Shown here: piece after piece, positions 8,353 through 17,994 of the stretch
Position numbering within the stretch: the first letter of the stretch is position 1
How the letters are laid out: each line of letters begins with the position of its first letter
Source: CAVVGB01 sp963747715
GTDB taxonomy: Bacteria > Actinomycetota > Thermoleophilia > Gaiellales > Gaiellaceae
Assembly (NCBI GenBank): GCA_963747715.1
Contig: CAVVGB010000001.1
Span: forward strand, 62,001-126,000
DNA length: 64,000 nt
Direction of reading: 5' to 3'
Program-made: the position numbers and the translations under genes
The notes under the pieces: generated by a model
The model's input: the letters and a program-made list of their open reading frames with translations, nothing else
Told to the model about the DNA's origin: nothing
The model's database searches: none

Positions 8353-9286
8353 GCCTGACCGCAAGCAGCGAGAGCAGCTCAAAACACGCATTTGCAGCGA
8401 CAAAGGCGGTTTGCCCAGCCGGATCGTAGGGCGGAGAGACCTCCACGCAGTCGAAACCGCGGAAATCGAGCCCGGCCAGGGAGCGGACGTACGTGAGCGC
8501 TTCGCGGCTGGAGGGCCCGCCCACCTCGGGCGTTCCCGTCCCCGGGGCGAAGGCCGGGTCGACGAAGTCGATGTCGAACGAGAGGAAGCAGGGCGCCGTG
8601 CCGACCCGCTCGCGCACCCGCTCCGAGTACCCCGCCGCCCCGAGCGCTGCGAGCTCCTCGTAGGTGAGGGCGTCGAGCCCGAAGCGGGCGGGCAGCTCTG
8701 CATCGGCGGCCTCGGTGAGCGAGCCCCGCAGGCCGGCGACGATGGAGCGCGCGGGGTCGATCAGCTCCTCCTCGACGGCCCTTCGGACGACCGAGCCGTG
8801 GAAGAGCTTCTGGCCGAAGTACTCGTCCCAGAGGTCGTGGTGCGAGTCGAGCTGGACGAGCGCGAGCGGGCCGTGCACCGCGGCGAGCGCGCGCAGCTCG
8901 GCGAGGAGGACAGTGTGGTCGCCGCCGAGGCAAAGCGTCGTCACCCCTGCGCGCGCGACCTCCTCGATCGCGGCGCTCGAGCGCTCGAGCGAGTCGACTG
9001 TCGAGCCGGGCACGGTCGCAACGTCGCCGTAGTCGACGAGCGAGAGCTTCTCGACGACGTCGACGCGCAACAGGGGGTTGTAGTTCCGGAGCATCACCGA
9101 CGCGCTGCGAATCGCCTCGGGTCCGAAGCGGGCGCCGGTCCGGAAGACGACGGCACCGTCGGTGGGGATGCCGATGACGGCTGCATCGACGCCTTCGAGG
9201 TCGCGCACGTACGGCAGGCGCATGAACGTCCGCGGGCCGGAGAAGCGCGGCGTCTCGAACGGATCGGGAGGCTGGTGGCGCGTCAA
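8348..9286 (-). CDS. agmatinase/arginase family ureohydrolase
   Basis: A manganese enzyme of the arginase fold, probably splitting agmatine, guanidinobutyrate or a related guanidino compound to urea and an amine. The binuclear metal ligands are visible in order: GGDHTV, the DxHxD cluster in DSHHD, and DIDFVDP. The downstream GTGTPEVGG loop is typical of agmatinases rather than arginases. I prefer the TTG at 9286 (about 312 aa, the family norm) over the longer frame, whose extra N-terminus is Arg/Ser-rich and overlaps the 74-residue gene. It is the last gene of the lhr operon before a terminator. Confidence 0.8.
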   Translation of the reverse strand: MTRHQPPDPFETPRFSGPRTFMRLPYVRDLEGVDAAVIGIPTDGAVVFRTGARFGPEAIRSASVMLRNYNPLLRVDVVEKLSLVDYGDVATVPGSTVDSLERSSAAIEEVARAGVTTLCLGGDHTVLLAELRALAAVHGPLALVQLDSHHDLWDEYFGQKLFHGSVVRRAVEEELIDPARSIVAGLRGSLTEAADAELPARFGLDALTYEELAALGAAGYSERVRERVGTAPCFLSFDIDFVDPAFAPGTGTPEVGGPSSREALTYVRSLAGLDFRGFDCVEVSPPYDPAGQTAFVAANACFELLSLLAVRR

Positions 9287-9296
9287 CGCGCGGCGA

Positions 9297-9521
9297 TTAT
9301 TCCCGGGCTGGCTCCTCTCCGGCCGCGCCGAGGTGTCTGCGGCAGCGCTCGAGTGCCCGCCGCGCACCGTCGCTCCCGTCAGCGCGCTCGGCCGCGAGCC
9401 AGCGCTCGCCTTCGGCGAGCAGGCGGCGGAGCTGCGCGAGCAGGACGGCCGCCGGAGCATCGCTGCGCCGCAACGTCTCGATGCGCTCCAGCCTCTTGAG
9501 CACGCGCCGCGCCTCGTCCAT
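9297..9521 (-). CDS. small helical protein, 74 aa, unknown
   Basis: A 74-residue, Arg/Ala/Glu-rich sequence predicted to be two long helices, with a heptad-like Leu pattern in RLERIETL and LLAQLRRLLAEGERWL. It is not recognised. It sits 20 bases after the 66-residue membrane protein and about 10 bases before the ureohydrolase start, so it is probably co-transcribed. Regular spacing inside the operon is the main reason to accept it as a gene. Confidence 0.5.
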   Translation of the reverse strand: MDEARRVLKRLERIETLRRSDAPAAVLLAQLRRLLAEGERWLAAERADGSDGARRALERCRRHLGAAGEEPARE

Positions 9522-9541
9522 CAGTCGAGGCTAGTGCGTGA

Positions 9542-9742
9542 TTACGCGCGGGTCTGTGTCGAATCGTCGCGGGAGCGTCGGCAGTCGCGCCAGTACACGA
9601 TCAGCACGAACGCGGCTCCCGCGAGCCCGATCGCGATGATGATCCAGTCGTACGGATTGAACGCGGCGAGCAGAACGCCGAAGAACGCCGCGATGCGAAG
9701 CGCGAGGCAGCGCCGGCGGTGCAGCCGCTCGGCGTCGGTCAT
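9542..9742 (-). CDS. small membrane protein, 66 aa
   Basis: The ATG at 9742 overlaps the upstream gene stop (ATGA). The 66-residue product starts MTDAERLHRRRCLALRIAAF and has two hydrophobic segments (about 15-30 and 33-50) joined by NPYDW, then a basic/acidic tail. It is probably a two-pass or hairpin inner-membrane protein. No family is recognised. The longer open frame upstream is antisense-like and overlaps the preceding gene, so I discard it. Confidence 0.65.
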   Translation of the reverse strand: MTDAERLHRRRCLALRIAAFFGVLLAAFNPYDWIIIAIGLAGAAFVLIVYWRDCRRSRDDSTQTRA

Positions 9743-11004
9743 CCAGTGGCCGCGACGCGCGTACCCGTCGTGACCTGCGGCCGGGGCCGAAGACCGAGCA
9801 GCGCCTCGTCGAACGCGGCCACGAGACGCAAGCGCGAGTCGTGGAGCAACGTCTCGACGAGAGCCCTGCGCACCGCGTCCTCGGCGCGGGCGCCCGGGCC
9901 GTCGCCGTCGAGGAGCGCGCGGAACGCCGCGAGCAGCTCCCCGCGCTCGCGGGCTGTCTCGCCGAGGAGAACGGCGGCGCGCATCGCGGCCGCCCACGTT
10001 CCCTCGTCGCAGCCGAAGAGCGCCTCGAGGGCCTCGCGAAGCTCGTCGGCGCGGACGGAACCTTCGTGGAAGAGCGCCAGCTCCCAGCGCTCGAGCGCCT
10101 CGAGCAGATCGGGGTCGCTCGGCGTTTCTGCCAAGCGCTGCTGCAGTTCACGCGCCAGCGGCGCGCGGAAGGCGTCGAGCCTCGTCGCCTCGCCGGGAGG
10201 CGCCTGCGCCGCAAGCGGCGGGACCGGCCGCACGCCGTACGGGCGCCAGTCGAGACGCTCGAACAACACCGGGCCCGCTGCGACAGCGCCCGGTGTCGCG
10301 AGGCGCAGAGCGCTGACGGCGAGACCGACCTCGGCCGGCGCGTCAGGAACCTGGCAGGCGGTTCCCTCCAGGTCGCACTCGAGCTCGAGCACGAGCGTGC
10401 GGTCGATCTCGCGCCCGAAATGCGGCGGCAAGAGGCGCCCCGCGTCCGGCCACTGAACGGTGAGCTCACCGCTGACCGCAGGCCGCACGCGCAGCCCGCG
10501 CGCGAGAGGAACCGTCTCCCCTGCGGTGAGGCCGACGAGCGGTGCGAGCGCGACGTACTTGCGCCGCTCACCGAAGAGGGAGTGTTCGAGCTGGGCGTAG
10601 GCGCGCTCGAAGACGGTGTCGTCCCAGTCGAATCCCCCGCAGCCCTCGGCCGTCGCCGTCAGGAGCGGGATGAGGATCGTGCGCCGCAGGGCCTCGTCCT
10701 CGCCCACGCGCTCCTCGGCATGCGCCTGCGCAAAGAGGCCGGCGGCGGGCTCGTCCTTGAGAGCGATCAGGGCGTCGCGCGCGTCGTCCCGCAGCCCGAG
10801 CCTGTGTGCGCGCTCCTTCACGAACGCGCCCACGAGCGGCCGGTACTCGTAGAGCGTCGGCCGGTTCGGCCCGCCGTGCTCCTCGAGCGAGACCGGGATC
10901 TCGGCGCCGCGCTCGAGCTCGAGCCCGAGGTCGAAGAACGCCCCGAGGCAGAAGGCGTGCAGGGCGTGGAAGAGCTGCGGGGAGCGCGGAGCGGCGGCGG
11001 CCAC
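9739..11004 (-). CDS. conserved-looking hypothetical protein, about 421 aa, DNA-repair operon
   Basis: Beyond 11004 the frame runs into nei, so I take the GTG at 11004 (421 residues). The protein is acidic, soluble and Leu/Glu-rich, with no recognised motif. Features seen are SPQLFHALHAFCLGAFF near the start, EGCGGFDWDD, a beta-rich middle (RGLRVRPAVSGELTVQWP), and a helical C-terminal half after ARLDAFRAP. It follows nei by 8 bases and is coupled to the 66-residue membrane gene. Its position between nei and other small genes suggests a link to DNA damage, but that is inference only. Confidence 0.6.
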   Translation of the reverse strand: MAAAAPRSPQLFHALHAFCLGAFFDLGLELERGAEIPVSLEEHGGPNRPTLYEYRPLVGAFVKERAHRLGLRDDARDALIALKDEPAAGLFAQAHAEERVGEDEALRRTILIPLLTATAEGCGGFDWDDTVFERAYAQLEHSLFGERRKYVALAPLVGLTAGETVPLARGLRVRPAVSGELTVQWPDAGRLLPPHFGREIDRTLVLELECDLEGTACQVPDAPAEVGLAVSALRLATPGAVAAGPVLFERLDWRPYGVRPVPPLAAQAPPGEATRLDAFRAPLARELQQRLAETPSDPDLLEALERWELALFHEGSVRADELREALEALFGCDEGTWAAAMRAAVLLGETARERGELLAAFRALLDGDGPGARAEDAVRRALVETLLHDSRLRLVAAFDEALLGLRPRPQVTTGTRVAATG

Positions 11005-11012
11005 GGCACGGG

Positions 11013-11756
11013 TTACGCCTCGGCCGCCTCCGTTCCTCTCTGACAAGCCGGGCACCAGTACGCGATTCGTGCGTTCTCGCCTTGCGGCCGCGAGAGGATC
11101 CGGGCGCTGCAGCGGCGGCACGGAAGGCCGGCGCGCCGGTACACCGAGCGGCGGCCGCGCGGCGCCTTCATGAGGCGCGAAGCCGCAGCGAGCGCGGAGC
11201 GAAGCTCTTCGTCCGAGACGTCGCGCAGGCGAGCCCACGGGGAGAGCCCAACGTCGAAAAGCGCTTCCGCCCGCCAGAGGTTCCCGATCCCGGCGACCAG
11301 TCGCTGGTCGAGCAGCGCTTCGCCGATCTCCCGGCTCTGGTCGCCGGCGCGTACGCGCCTCACCATCTCGTCGAGCTCTGGCGGGTCGCGCATGACGTCC
11401 GGCCCGAGGCGCGCGACGGCGCGCGCGGAGAGCTCGAGCACCGGCCCGTTCCGCTGGACGGCTTCGAATCGCTCGCCGCGGAGGACGAGCCATGGCTTCC
11501 CGAAGATGCGCGCCCCCGTCTCCTGGACGTGCCAGCGGCCTCGCATGCGCAGGTGGCTGCGCAGGACGACGCCGCCCTCGAAGGTGAGCAAGAGGTTTTT
11601 CCCGACCGCCTCGACGTGCTCGAGCCGCCGGCCGTCGATCCGTTCGGCCACGCCGAGAACGGCCGCGCGCGGATGGGGCGACTCGGCGCTGATCACGTCG
11701 CCTTCGAGGACGCGGAGCCGATCCGCCGCGCGGTGGAGAGCGTCTCCCTCAGGCAC
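11013..11756 (-). CDS. nei: Fpg/Nei family DNA glycosylase (endonuclease VIII-like)
   Basis: A 247-residue bifunctional base-excision glycosylase/lyase for oxidised bases. In this family the residue after the initiator Met must be the catalytic Pro. I therefore choose the GTG at 11756, giving (M)PEGDALHRAADRL with Pro2 and Glu3, rather than the frame start four codons earlier. KNLLL carries the conserved beta-hairpin Lys, the H2TH region contains LLDQRLVAGIGNLWRAE, and the C-terminal zinc finger is CRRC...CPAC. The gene overlaps the 3' end of lhr by 8 bases; lhr and nei are also neighbours in mycobacteria. Confidence 0.9.
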   Translation of the reverse strand: MPEGDALHRAADRLRVLEGDVISAESPHPRAAVLGVAERIDGRRLEHVEAVGKNLLLTFEGGVVLRSHLRMRGRWHVQETGARIFGKPWLVLRGERFEAVQRNGPVLELSARAVARLGPDVMRDPPELDEMVRRVRAGDQSREIGEALLDQRLVAGIGNLWRAEALFDVGLSPWARLRDVSDEELRSALAAASRLMKAPRGRRSVYRRAGLPCRRCSARILSRPQGENARIAYWCPACQRGTEAAEA

Positions 11757-14700
11757 GGAGAACGGCACGCCGCGGGCCGGCGACGAATCCCGCTTCGAGC
11801 AGGAGCGGCATGAGCATCGTCTCGCCCACGGGCTGACCGTCGAAGCGCTCCACCGCGAGGCGCTTCACCTTCATCCTCGGCACGTGCTCGACGAGCGCCT
11901 CGAGCGCGCGGCGGAGCCATTCCTCGTCCGGGTCGCGCAGCGGCACGAGCGAACGTCCACCGCGCTCGACGAAGAGCGCCGCTTCGCCGTCGAGCAGCAC
12001 GATGTACGCGCCTGCTACACGAGCGGCGCGGGCCCTGGAGCGCTTCGGCCAGGGCACCGCGGCGCCGTACGGTTGCGCCGGATCGGCCGCCGCGATCACG
12101 AGCGTGCGCTCTTCCTCCAGCCGTTCCCGCAGCCGCTCGACCGCGCCGGGAAGCGCGAACTGCGCACCGCCGAGGCCCTCGACGAAGTACCCGCGCCGGC
12201 AGACGCCGAGGGTCTCGAGCTTGCGGAGCTCCTGATAGACAGGCCAGTAACCGCCGGGAATCCCTTCCGCGCGCACGCCTTCGCGCGTGACGATGCCGTG
12301 GCGTTCGAGCAGCAGCTCTGCGAGCGTGCGCGGATCCGGCTCACCCGAGAAGAGCGCGTGCGTGGTCGACCACCGCCCCTGCGTCGCGGTTATCGCGTTG
12401 GCGCGTGAACGGGAGAACCGTCGCGGCCGCTTCTCCGGACGCGGCGCGGCGAACCGCCGCTCGGCCCGCAGCGGCTGCCAGGCGTCGTTCGTCACCTCGC
12501 CTGCCCAGACGAGATCCCATAAGGCCGGAAGCACGACTTCAGCCTCGAGCCCCGTCTCGCGCACCAGGTCGAACCAGAAAAGGGCACCGCCTGCGAGCGC
12601 CGCGCGCACGCGCTCGTGCGCATCGCCGTCGGGCGGTGCGAGCGCGGCGGGACGCCCGAGCGCCGGCGCGTCCTCGCGGAAGTACAACGCGACCCGCTCC
12701 AGGCCGGCGCCGACCCAGACCACCTCGCCCGACGCGGTGAGCTGGTCGAGGTGCGAGGGCTGGTAGCCGGGCACGCGGCGCGGCAAGACGTCGCGCTCCC
12801 AGAGCGCTACCGGGAGAGAGATCCCCTGCAGCGGAACGAGCGCTTCGCGGAGCGTCGCCCGCCGGTCGACACCGTGCCACGCGGGCAGGAAGACGCCGAG
12901 CGCTCGCTGCTCGGAGGGCTCGATCTCCTTCCGAAGCGCCGCGAGACTCGCGCGCCGTAGGCGCCGTAGCACGTCCGGCTCGCACCACTCGCGCTCGGTG
13001 CCACCCGGTCGCAGCTCGCCGCGCACGAGGCGTCCCGCCCGCTCGAGCGCACCAAGCTCGTCTTCCGCCCGCTCCGCGGAGAGCCCGAAACGCTGTGCCG
13101 CCTGTGCGGTCGTGAAGGGACCGCGTCCGCGCGCGAAGCGCACGAGCAGCCCGGCGAGCGGCTCCTCCCCGCTCTCGAGAAACGCATCCGGGAGACCGGA
13201 AGGCGGCATCGCGCCGACGGCGTCGCGATAGCGGCCTGCGTCCTCCGCCGCGATGAGACGCTTGTCGCCGCCCACGCGCACGCGAACCGCTCGCCGCTCC
13301 TCCTCGAGCGGCCGCGCCAGCGACTCGTCGAACTCCCCCGCTCGCAGGTCGCCGCGACGCAAGAGGACGTCGTGCAGCTGGTCCGGCGATTTCGGGTCGC
13401 CGGCGAGCTGCCGCTCGACGTCGTCCAGCGCCTCCGGGTCGAGCAGCTCACGCAGCTCCTCCTGGCCGAGCAGCTCCTTGAGCAGGTCGCGGTCGAGCGC
13501 GAGCGCCTGCGCGCGGCGCTCGGCGAGCGGCGTGTCGTCCTCGTACATGTAGGTCGCCACGTAGTCGAAGAGAAGCGACGACGCGTAGGGAGACGCAGAC
13601 GCGGTCTCCACCTCGACGAGATCGAGGCGCCGGCTCTGCAGGTCGGCGAGGAGCTTGCGCAGCGACGGAAGGTCGAAGACGTCCTGCAGGCACTCGCGAT
13701 ACGTTTCGAGCACGACGGGGAAGTCCGAGTACCGTCGCGCGACCTGCAGGAGCCCCTGCGCCTTGAGGCGCTGCTGCCAGAGCGGCGTGCGCTGGCCCGG
13801 GCGGCGGCGCGGGATGAGCAGGGCGCGGGCGGCGTTCTCGCGGAAGCGCGACCCGAAGAGCGCCGTGCCGCCGAGCTCCGCCACGACGAGGTTCTCGAGC
13901 TCGTCGGGATCCACGAGGACGTCGTCGACGGGCGGCGGCGCGTCCGCGTCGGGCAAGTGCAGCGCGATCCCGTCGTCCGACCAGATCGAGTTGACCTCGA
14001 GCCCGAGCGAGTCACGCAGGCGGGCGGTGAGCGCCAGGGCCCACGGCGCGTGCACGCGGCCGCCGAAGGGTGTCAGGACGCACATGCGCCAGTCGCCGAT
14101 CTCGTCGCGGAAGCGCTCGACGACGATCGTCTTGTCGGAGGGGAGCACGCCCGTGATCGCCTCCTGGTCGCGCAGGAACGTGAGCAGGTTCTGGGCGGCG
14201 CGATCGTCGAGCTTGTGCTCGGACGTGAGCCGTTCGACCGCCTGTCCGTCGTCGAGCGCGACGATCTCGCGCGCCGTGCGGCCGATCGCCTCCCCGAGCT
14301 CGTACGGGCGGCCGACGCCCTCGCCTTTCCAGAAGGGGACGAGGCCCGGGATGCCGGGCGCGGGCGACACGAGCACGCGGTCGCGTGTGATCTCCTCGAT
14401 ACGCCACGTGGAAGCGCCGAGCAGGAAGGTCTGCCCCGCGCGCGCCTCGTACACCATCTCCTCGTCGAGCTCGCCGACGCGGCTGCCCGAGTCAACAAGG
14501 TGGACGCCGAAGAGACCGCGGTCGGGAATGGTGCCGGCGTTGGTCACCGCAAGGCGACGTGCCCCTTCGCGCCCACGGACCACCCCGTTCACGCGGTCCC
14601 ACACGATGCGCGGGCGCAGCTCGGCGAACTCCTCTGAGGGATAGCGCCCCGCGAGCATGTCGAGCACGTTCTCGAGCAGCTCGCGCGAGAGGTCGTGGAA

Positions 14701-15954
14701 CGGATAGGCGCGGCGCACGAGCTCGTGCAGCTCGTCGACGGTGATCTCCTCGGCGGCGGAGATGGCGACGATCTGCTGCGCGAGGACGTCGAGAGGGTTG
14801 CGCGGCACGCGCGTCTCCTCGATCTCACCGCGGAGCATGCGCCTGACGACCACGGCGGACTCGAGCAGGTCGGCGCGGAACTTCGGGAAGATGCGTCCCT
14901 TCGAGGGCTCGTCGACGTGATGGCCGGCGCGGCCGATCCGCTGCAGGCCGCGCGCCACGGACTTGGGAGACTCGACCTGGACGACGAGGTCGACCGCGCC
15001 CATGTCGATGCCGAGCTCGAGCGACGACGTCGCGACGAGCGCGGGCAGCGTTCCCTTCTTCAGAAGCTCCTCCACCTCGACCCGCTGCTCGCGCGCGAGC
15101 GAGCCGTGGTGGGCGCGCGCGATCTCGCGCTCCGCGCCTTCGTTCAGGCGCAGCGCGAGGCGCTCGGCGAGCCGGCGGTTGTTCACGAACACGATCGTGG
15201 AGCGGTGCTCCTGCACGAGCCGCAGGAGCTCGGGATAGATGGACGGCCAGATGGAGCCGCCCTCCTCCGGCTCGCGCATGTCCTCGAGCGGGATGACGAC
15301 GCGAACGTCGAGCTCCTTCGAACTGCCTGCGTCGACGAGCTCGATCGGGCGACCGCCGGAGACGAAGCGACCGATCTCCTCCAGCGGGCGCTGCGTGGCC
15401 GACAGGCCGATGCGCTGGATGCGCTCCCCGGTGAGGCGCTCGAGGCGTTCGAGGCTGAGAGCGAGGTGCGCGCCGCGCTTGCTGCCCGCGACCGCATGCA
15501 CCTCGTCGACGATCACCGTGCGGACGCTCTTGAGAATCTCGCGCGCGCGTGAGGTGAGCATGAGAAAGAGCGACTCGGGCGTCGTGATGAGGATGTCGGG
15601 CGCCTCGCGCAGCATGGCGGCGCGTTCCTTCGGCGACGTGTCGCCGGTGCGCACAGCGACGGAGAGCTTCGACCCGATGCCGGCGAGCGGGCCGCGCAGG
15701 TTGCGCTCGACGTCGTAGTTCAGGGCCTTAAGCGGGCTCACGTACAAGACCTGCGTGCCCGCCCCGGGCTCGGCGCGGTCGAGCGCCCAGAGGAACGCCG
15801 CCAGTGTCTTCCCCGATCCCGTCGGCGCCTGGATCAGCGTGTGCGCGCCGGAGGCGATCGCCGGCCAGCCGTGCTCCTGTGCCGGCGTCGGCCGGTCGAA
15901 CGTTCCTTCGAACCAAGCTCGAACTGCGGGGCTGAAGGAGGCGAGCGGGTCCAT
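11749..15954 (-). CDS. lhr: Lhr-type large ATP-dependent DNA helicase
   Basis: A 1401-residue superfamily 2 helicase that tracks 3' to 5' on DNA, with an actinobacterial role in DNA damage response. Motif I is APTGSGKT (43-50), motif II DEVH (150-153), motif III SAT, and the second RecA domain holds QRIGRAGHH (motif VI). The long C-terminal part with winged-helix and beta-barrel-like segments is typical of full-length Lhr. It is the first gene of a leftward operon with nei. An HhH-GPD glycosylase starts divergently 36 bases away, so three repair genes cluster here. Confidence 0.93.
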   Translation of the reverse strand: MDPLASFSPAVRAWFEGTFDRPTPAQEHGWPAIASGAHTLIQAPTGSGKTLAAFLWALDRAEPGAGTQVLYVSPLKALNYDVERNLRGPLAGIGSKLSVAVRTGDTSPKERAAMLREAPDILITTPESLFLMLTSRAREILKSVRTVIVDEVHAVAGSKRGAHLALSLERLERLTGERIQRIGLSATQRPLEEIGRFVSGGRPIELVDAGSSKELDVRVVIPLEDMREPEEGGSIWPSIYPELLRLVQEHRSTIVFVNNRRLAERLALRLNEGAEREIARAHHGSLAREQRVEVEELLKKGTLPALVATSSLELGIDMGAVDLVVQVESPKSVARGLQRIGRAGHHVDEPSKGRIFPKFRADLLESAVVVRRMLRGEIEETRVPRNPLDVLAQQIVAISAAEEITVDELHELVRRAYPFHDLSRELLENVLDMLAGRYPSEEFAELRPRIVWDRVNGVVRGREGARRLAVTNAGTIPDRGLFGVHLVDSGSRVGELDEEMVYEARAGQTFLLGASTWRIEEITRDRVLVSPAPGIPGLVPFWKGEGVGRPYELGEAIGRTAREIVALDDGQAVERLTSEHKLDDRAAQNLLTFLRDQEAITGVLPSDKTIVVERFRDEIGDWRMCVLTPFGGRVHAPWALALTARLRDSLGLEVNSIWSDDGIALHLPDADAPPPVDDVLVDPDELENLVVAELGGTALFGSRFRENAARALLIPRRRPGQRTPLWQQRLKAQGLLQVARRYSDFPVVLETYRECLQDVFDLPSLRKLLADLQSRRLDLVEVETASASPYASSLLFDYVATYMYEDDTPLAERRAQALALDRDLLKELLGQEELRELLDPEALDDVERQLAGDPKSPDQLHDVLLRRGDLRAGEFDESLARPLEEERRAVRVRVGGDKRLIAAEDAGRYRDAVGAMPPSGLPDAFLESGEEPLAGLLVRFARGRGPFTTAQAAQRFGLSAERAEDELGALERAGRLVRGELRPGGTEREWCEPDVLRRLRRASLAALRKEIEPSEQRALGVFLPAWHGVDRRATLREALVPLQGISLPVALWERDVLPRRVPGYQPSHLDQLTASGEVVWVGAGLERVALYFREDAPALGRPAALAPPDGDAHERVRAALAGGALFWFDLVRETGLEAEVVLPALWDLVWAGEVTNDAWQPLRAERRFAAPRPEKRPRRFSRSRANAITATQGRWSTTHALFSGEPDPRTLAELLLERHGIVTREGVRAEGIPGGYWPVYQELRKLETLGVCRRGYFVEGLGGAQFALPGAVERLRERLEEERTLVIAAADPAQPYGAAVPWPKRSRARAARVAGAYIVLLDGEAALFVERGGRSLVPLRDPDEEWLRRALEALVEHVPRMKVKRLAVERFDGQPVGETMLMPLLLEAGFVAGPRRAVLRA

Positions 15955-15990
15955 TTTTCCAGCCTACCGGCGGGCGATAGGATCGCTTTC

Positions 15991-16569
15991 GTGGCGGTCA
16001 CGAAGACGAACGCCCTCCATTTCACCGGCAATCCGGAGGCGGACGAGCTGCTCGGCCGCGACCCGATGGCGCTCCTGATCGGCTTCGCGCTCGACCAGCA
16101 AGTCACGGTGCAGAAGGCGTTCGCCGGGCCGCTCGAGCTCGAGCGCCGCGTGGGCACACTCGATGCCGGCGAGATCGCCGCGATGGATCCCGACCGCCTC
16201 GAGCGCGCGTTCCGCGAGAAGCCGGCGCTTCACCGCTACCCGGGAGCGATGGCCCGTCGCGTCCAGGATCTGGCCGCAGTCATCGTGAACGACTACTCCG
16301 GCGACGCCGCTCGCGTTTGGACGGAGGCGGAGGACGGTCGCGACCTCGAACGACGGCTGCTCGACCTGCCCGGTATCGGGGCCATGAAAGCGCGGTCGCT
16401 CATCGCCGTGATCGGCAAGCGGCTCGGCGTGAAGCCGCCGGGCTGGGACGAGGTCGCGCCGAAGCACCCCACGCTCGGCGACGTCGACTCCCCCGAGAAG
16501 CTCGAGGAGTACCAGGCGATGAAGCGCGCCTACAAGGCGTCTCTCAGAGCGGCGCGCGCGGCCAAGTAG
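15991..16569 (+). CDS. HhH-GPD type DNA glycosylase-like protein
   Basis: About 192 residues from the GTG at 15991. The upstream extension of the frame is antisense to lhr and is dropped. It has an N-terminal helical domain (ALLIGFALDQQVTVQKAF) and a helix-hairpin-helix LLDLPGIGAMKARSLIAVIG followed by the Pro-Gly-x-Asp-like PPGWDEVAP. This matches the uncharacterised actinobacterial HhH-GPD family rather than a classic Nth, and I see no Fe-S cysteine cluster. The 3' end overlaps the convergent oxidoreductase gene by 40 bases. It is divergent from lhr and may share a promoter region. Confidence 0.8.
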   Translation: MAVTKTNALHFTGNPEADELLGRDPMALLIGFALDQQVTVQKAFAGPLELERRVGTLDAGEIAAMDPDRLERAFREKPALHRYPGAMARRVQDLAAVIVNDYSGDAARVWTEAEDGRDLERRLLDLPGIGAMKARSLIAVIGKRLGVKPPGWDEVAPKHPTLGDVDSPEKLEEYQAMKRAYKASLRAARAAK

Positions 16570-17952
16570 CCGCACATGCCGTGGACGCCCCCGCCGGGCG
16601 GCGTCGACGACGAGCACAGGTAGACGCCTTCCAGCGGCGTGGCGTACGGGACACGCTGCGCGATCGGACGAAAGAGGAGCTGTGGCAGGTCGGCGGCGCC
16701 GCCGTTGATGTCGCCGCCGATGAGGTTCTCGTTGCGGCGCTCGAGCTCCTTCGGCGACAGGACGCTGCGCTCGAGCACGCGGTCGCGAAAGCCGGGCGCG
16801 AAGCGCTCGATCTGCCCTTCGATGCGGTCGGTCATGTCGCGAACGGATCCGTTGGGCAAGTGGCAGTAGGCCCAGACCGTGTGCTTGCCCGCCGGCGCGC
16901 GCGTGTCGTCGAAGAGCGGAGTGCTGCGCGAGGAGGACGAAGGGCCGCTCCGCGTGCGCTGCGCGCCACGGCGCTTCCTCTGACGCGGCGAGGTCGTCCA
17001 GCGTGGCGCCGAGGTGAACGGTCGCCGCACGTCGGCACTCCTCCGCCTTCCACGGAATCGGCCCGTCCAGGGCATAGTCGAGCTTGAACGCGGCAGGCCC
17101 CTGCCGGTAGCCGAGCAGCCGATCGCGGTAGCCCGCGGACAAGCGGTCGCCTGCGAGCGTGACGAACGAGCGCGGCGTGACGTCGCAGAGGACGGCACGC
17201 GAGGGCGGGAGGTCGCCGAGCGAACGCACGGGTGCGCCGGCTTCGACCTCGCCGCCGAGCGTCCTCAGATACGCCACCGTCGCGTCCGTGATCGTCTGCG
17301 CGCCCCCACGCGGAAATGGCCATCCGAACCGATGGCCCGACACTGCGAGCACGAGGGCGAACGCCGACGTCGCTATCCGAGTCAGCGGCACCATCGAGTG
17401 CGCTGCACAGCCCGCGAAGAGTGCGCGCGCCCGTTCCGTTCGGAAGATGCTGCGGGCGAGGCCGTCGGCCGACCTGAGCCCCGGTAGGGAGAACCGCGCG
17501 AGAGCGAGTGGATGCCGCGGCGCTCGCAGGAGCGGTGCGAGCACCGCCTCTTCGAGCTTGTGCCAGTCACGTTCGAGCGGCGCCATCAGCCGGCTGTAGG
17601 CCTTCGCGTCCTCGCCGAGCTGGGCCGCCGTCGCATCGACGGAGCGCTCGAGCGTGACCGCTGTGCCGTCGTCGAAGGGGTGCGCGACCACCGCGGGCGA
17701 CTCGACCATCTCGACGCCGTTTTCCGCCAGCGGCAGCGAGCGGAAGTAAGGCGAGCCCGGGACGAACGGGTGGATGGAGGAGCACACGTCGTGGACGAAG
17801 CCCGGCAAGGTCAACTCGGCGGAGCGCACTCCCCCGCCGAGCGTGTCCTGCGCCTCGCGGACGAGCACCGACCGACCCGCGCGGGCCAGCGTGATCGCGG
17901 CGGCGAGCCCGTTCGGGCCCGACCCGATCACGACGGCGTCGTAAGTGGTCAG
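16530..17952 (-). pseudogene. phytoene-desaturase-like FAD oxidoreductase, frameshifted
   Basis: Two reading frames join to make one NAD(P)/FAD-dependent oxidoreductase. The first has the Rossmann FAD motif VVIGSGPNGLAAAITLARAG at its N-terminus and runs to ERPFVLLAQHSA. The second continues as LFDDTRAPAGKHTVWAYCH and ends with the C-terminal FAD motif PPGGGVHGMCGYLAA. One base appears to be missing near 16930, where a homologue would read S-A-L-F-D-D. The product would be about 470 residues. The start is unclear: TTG at 18000 and CTG at 17952 are both possible, and no ATG precedes the FAD motif. The break is either decay or a sequence error. Confidence 0.75.
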
Positions 17953-17994
17953 GCCGGTGATCTTGCCGATTCTGGGGCGCGCGAGAAGCGAGCC

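Noticed and set aside
16915..16945. Programmed ribosomal frameshift in the oxidoreductase gene
   Set aside because: No slippery heptamer or downstream pseudoknot is evident, and this enzyme family is not known to use one.
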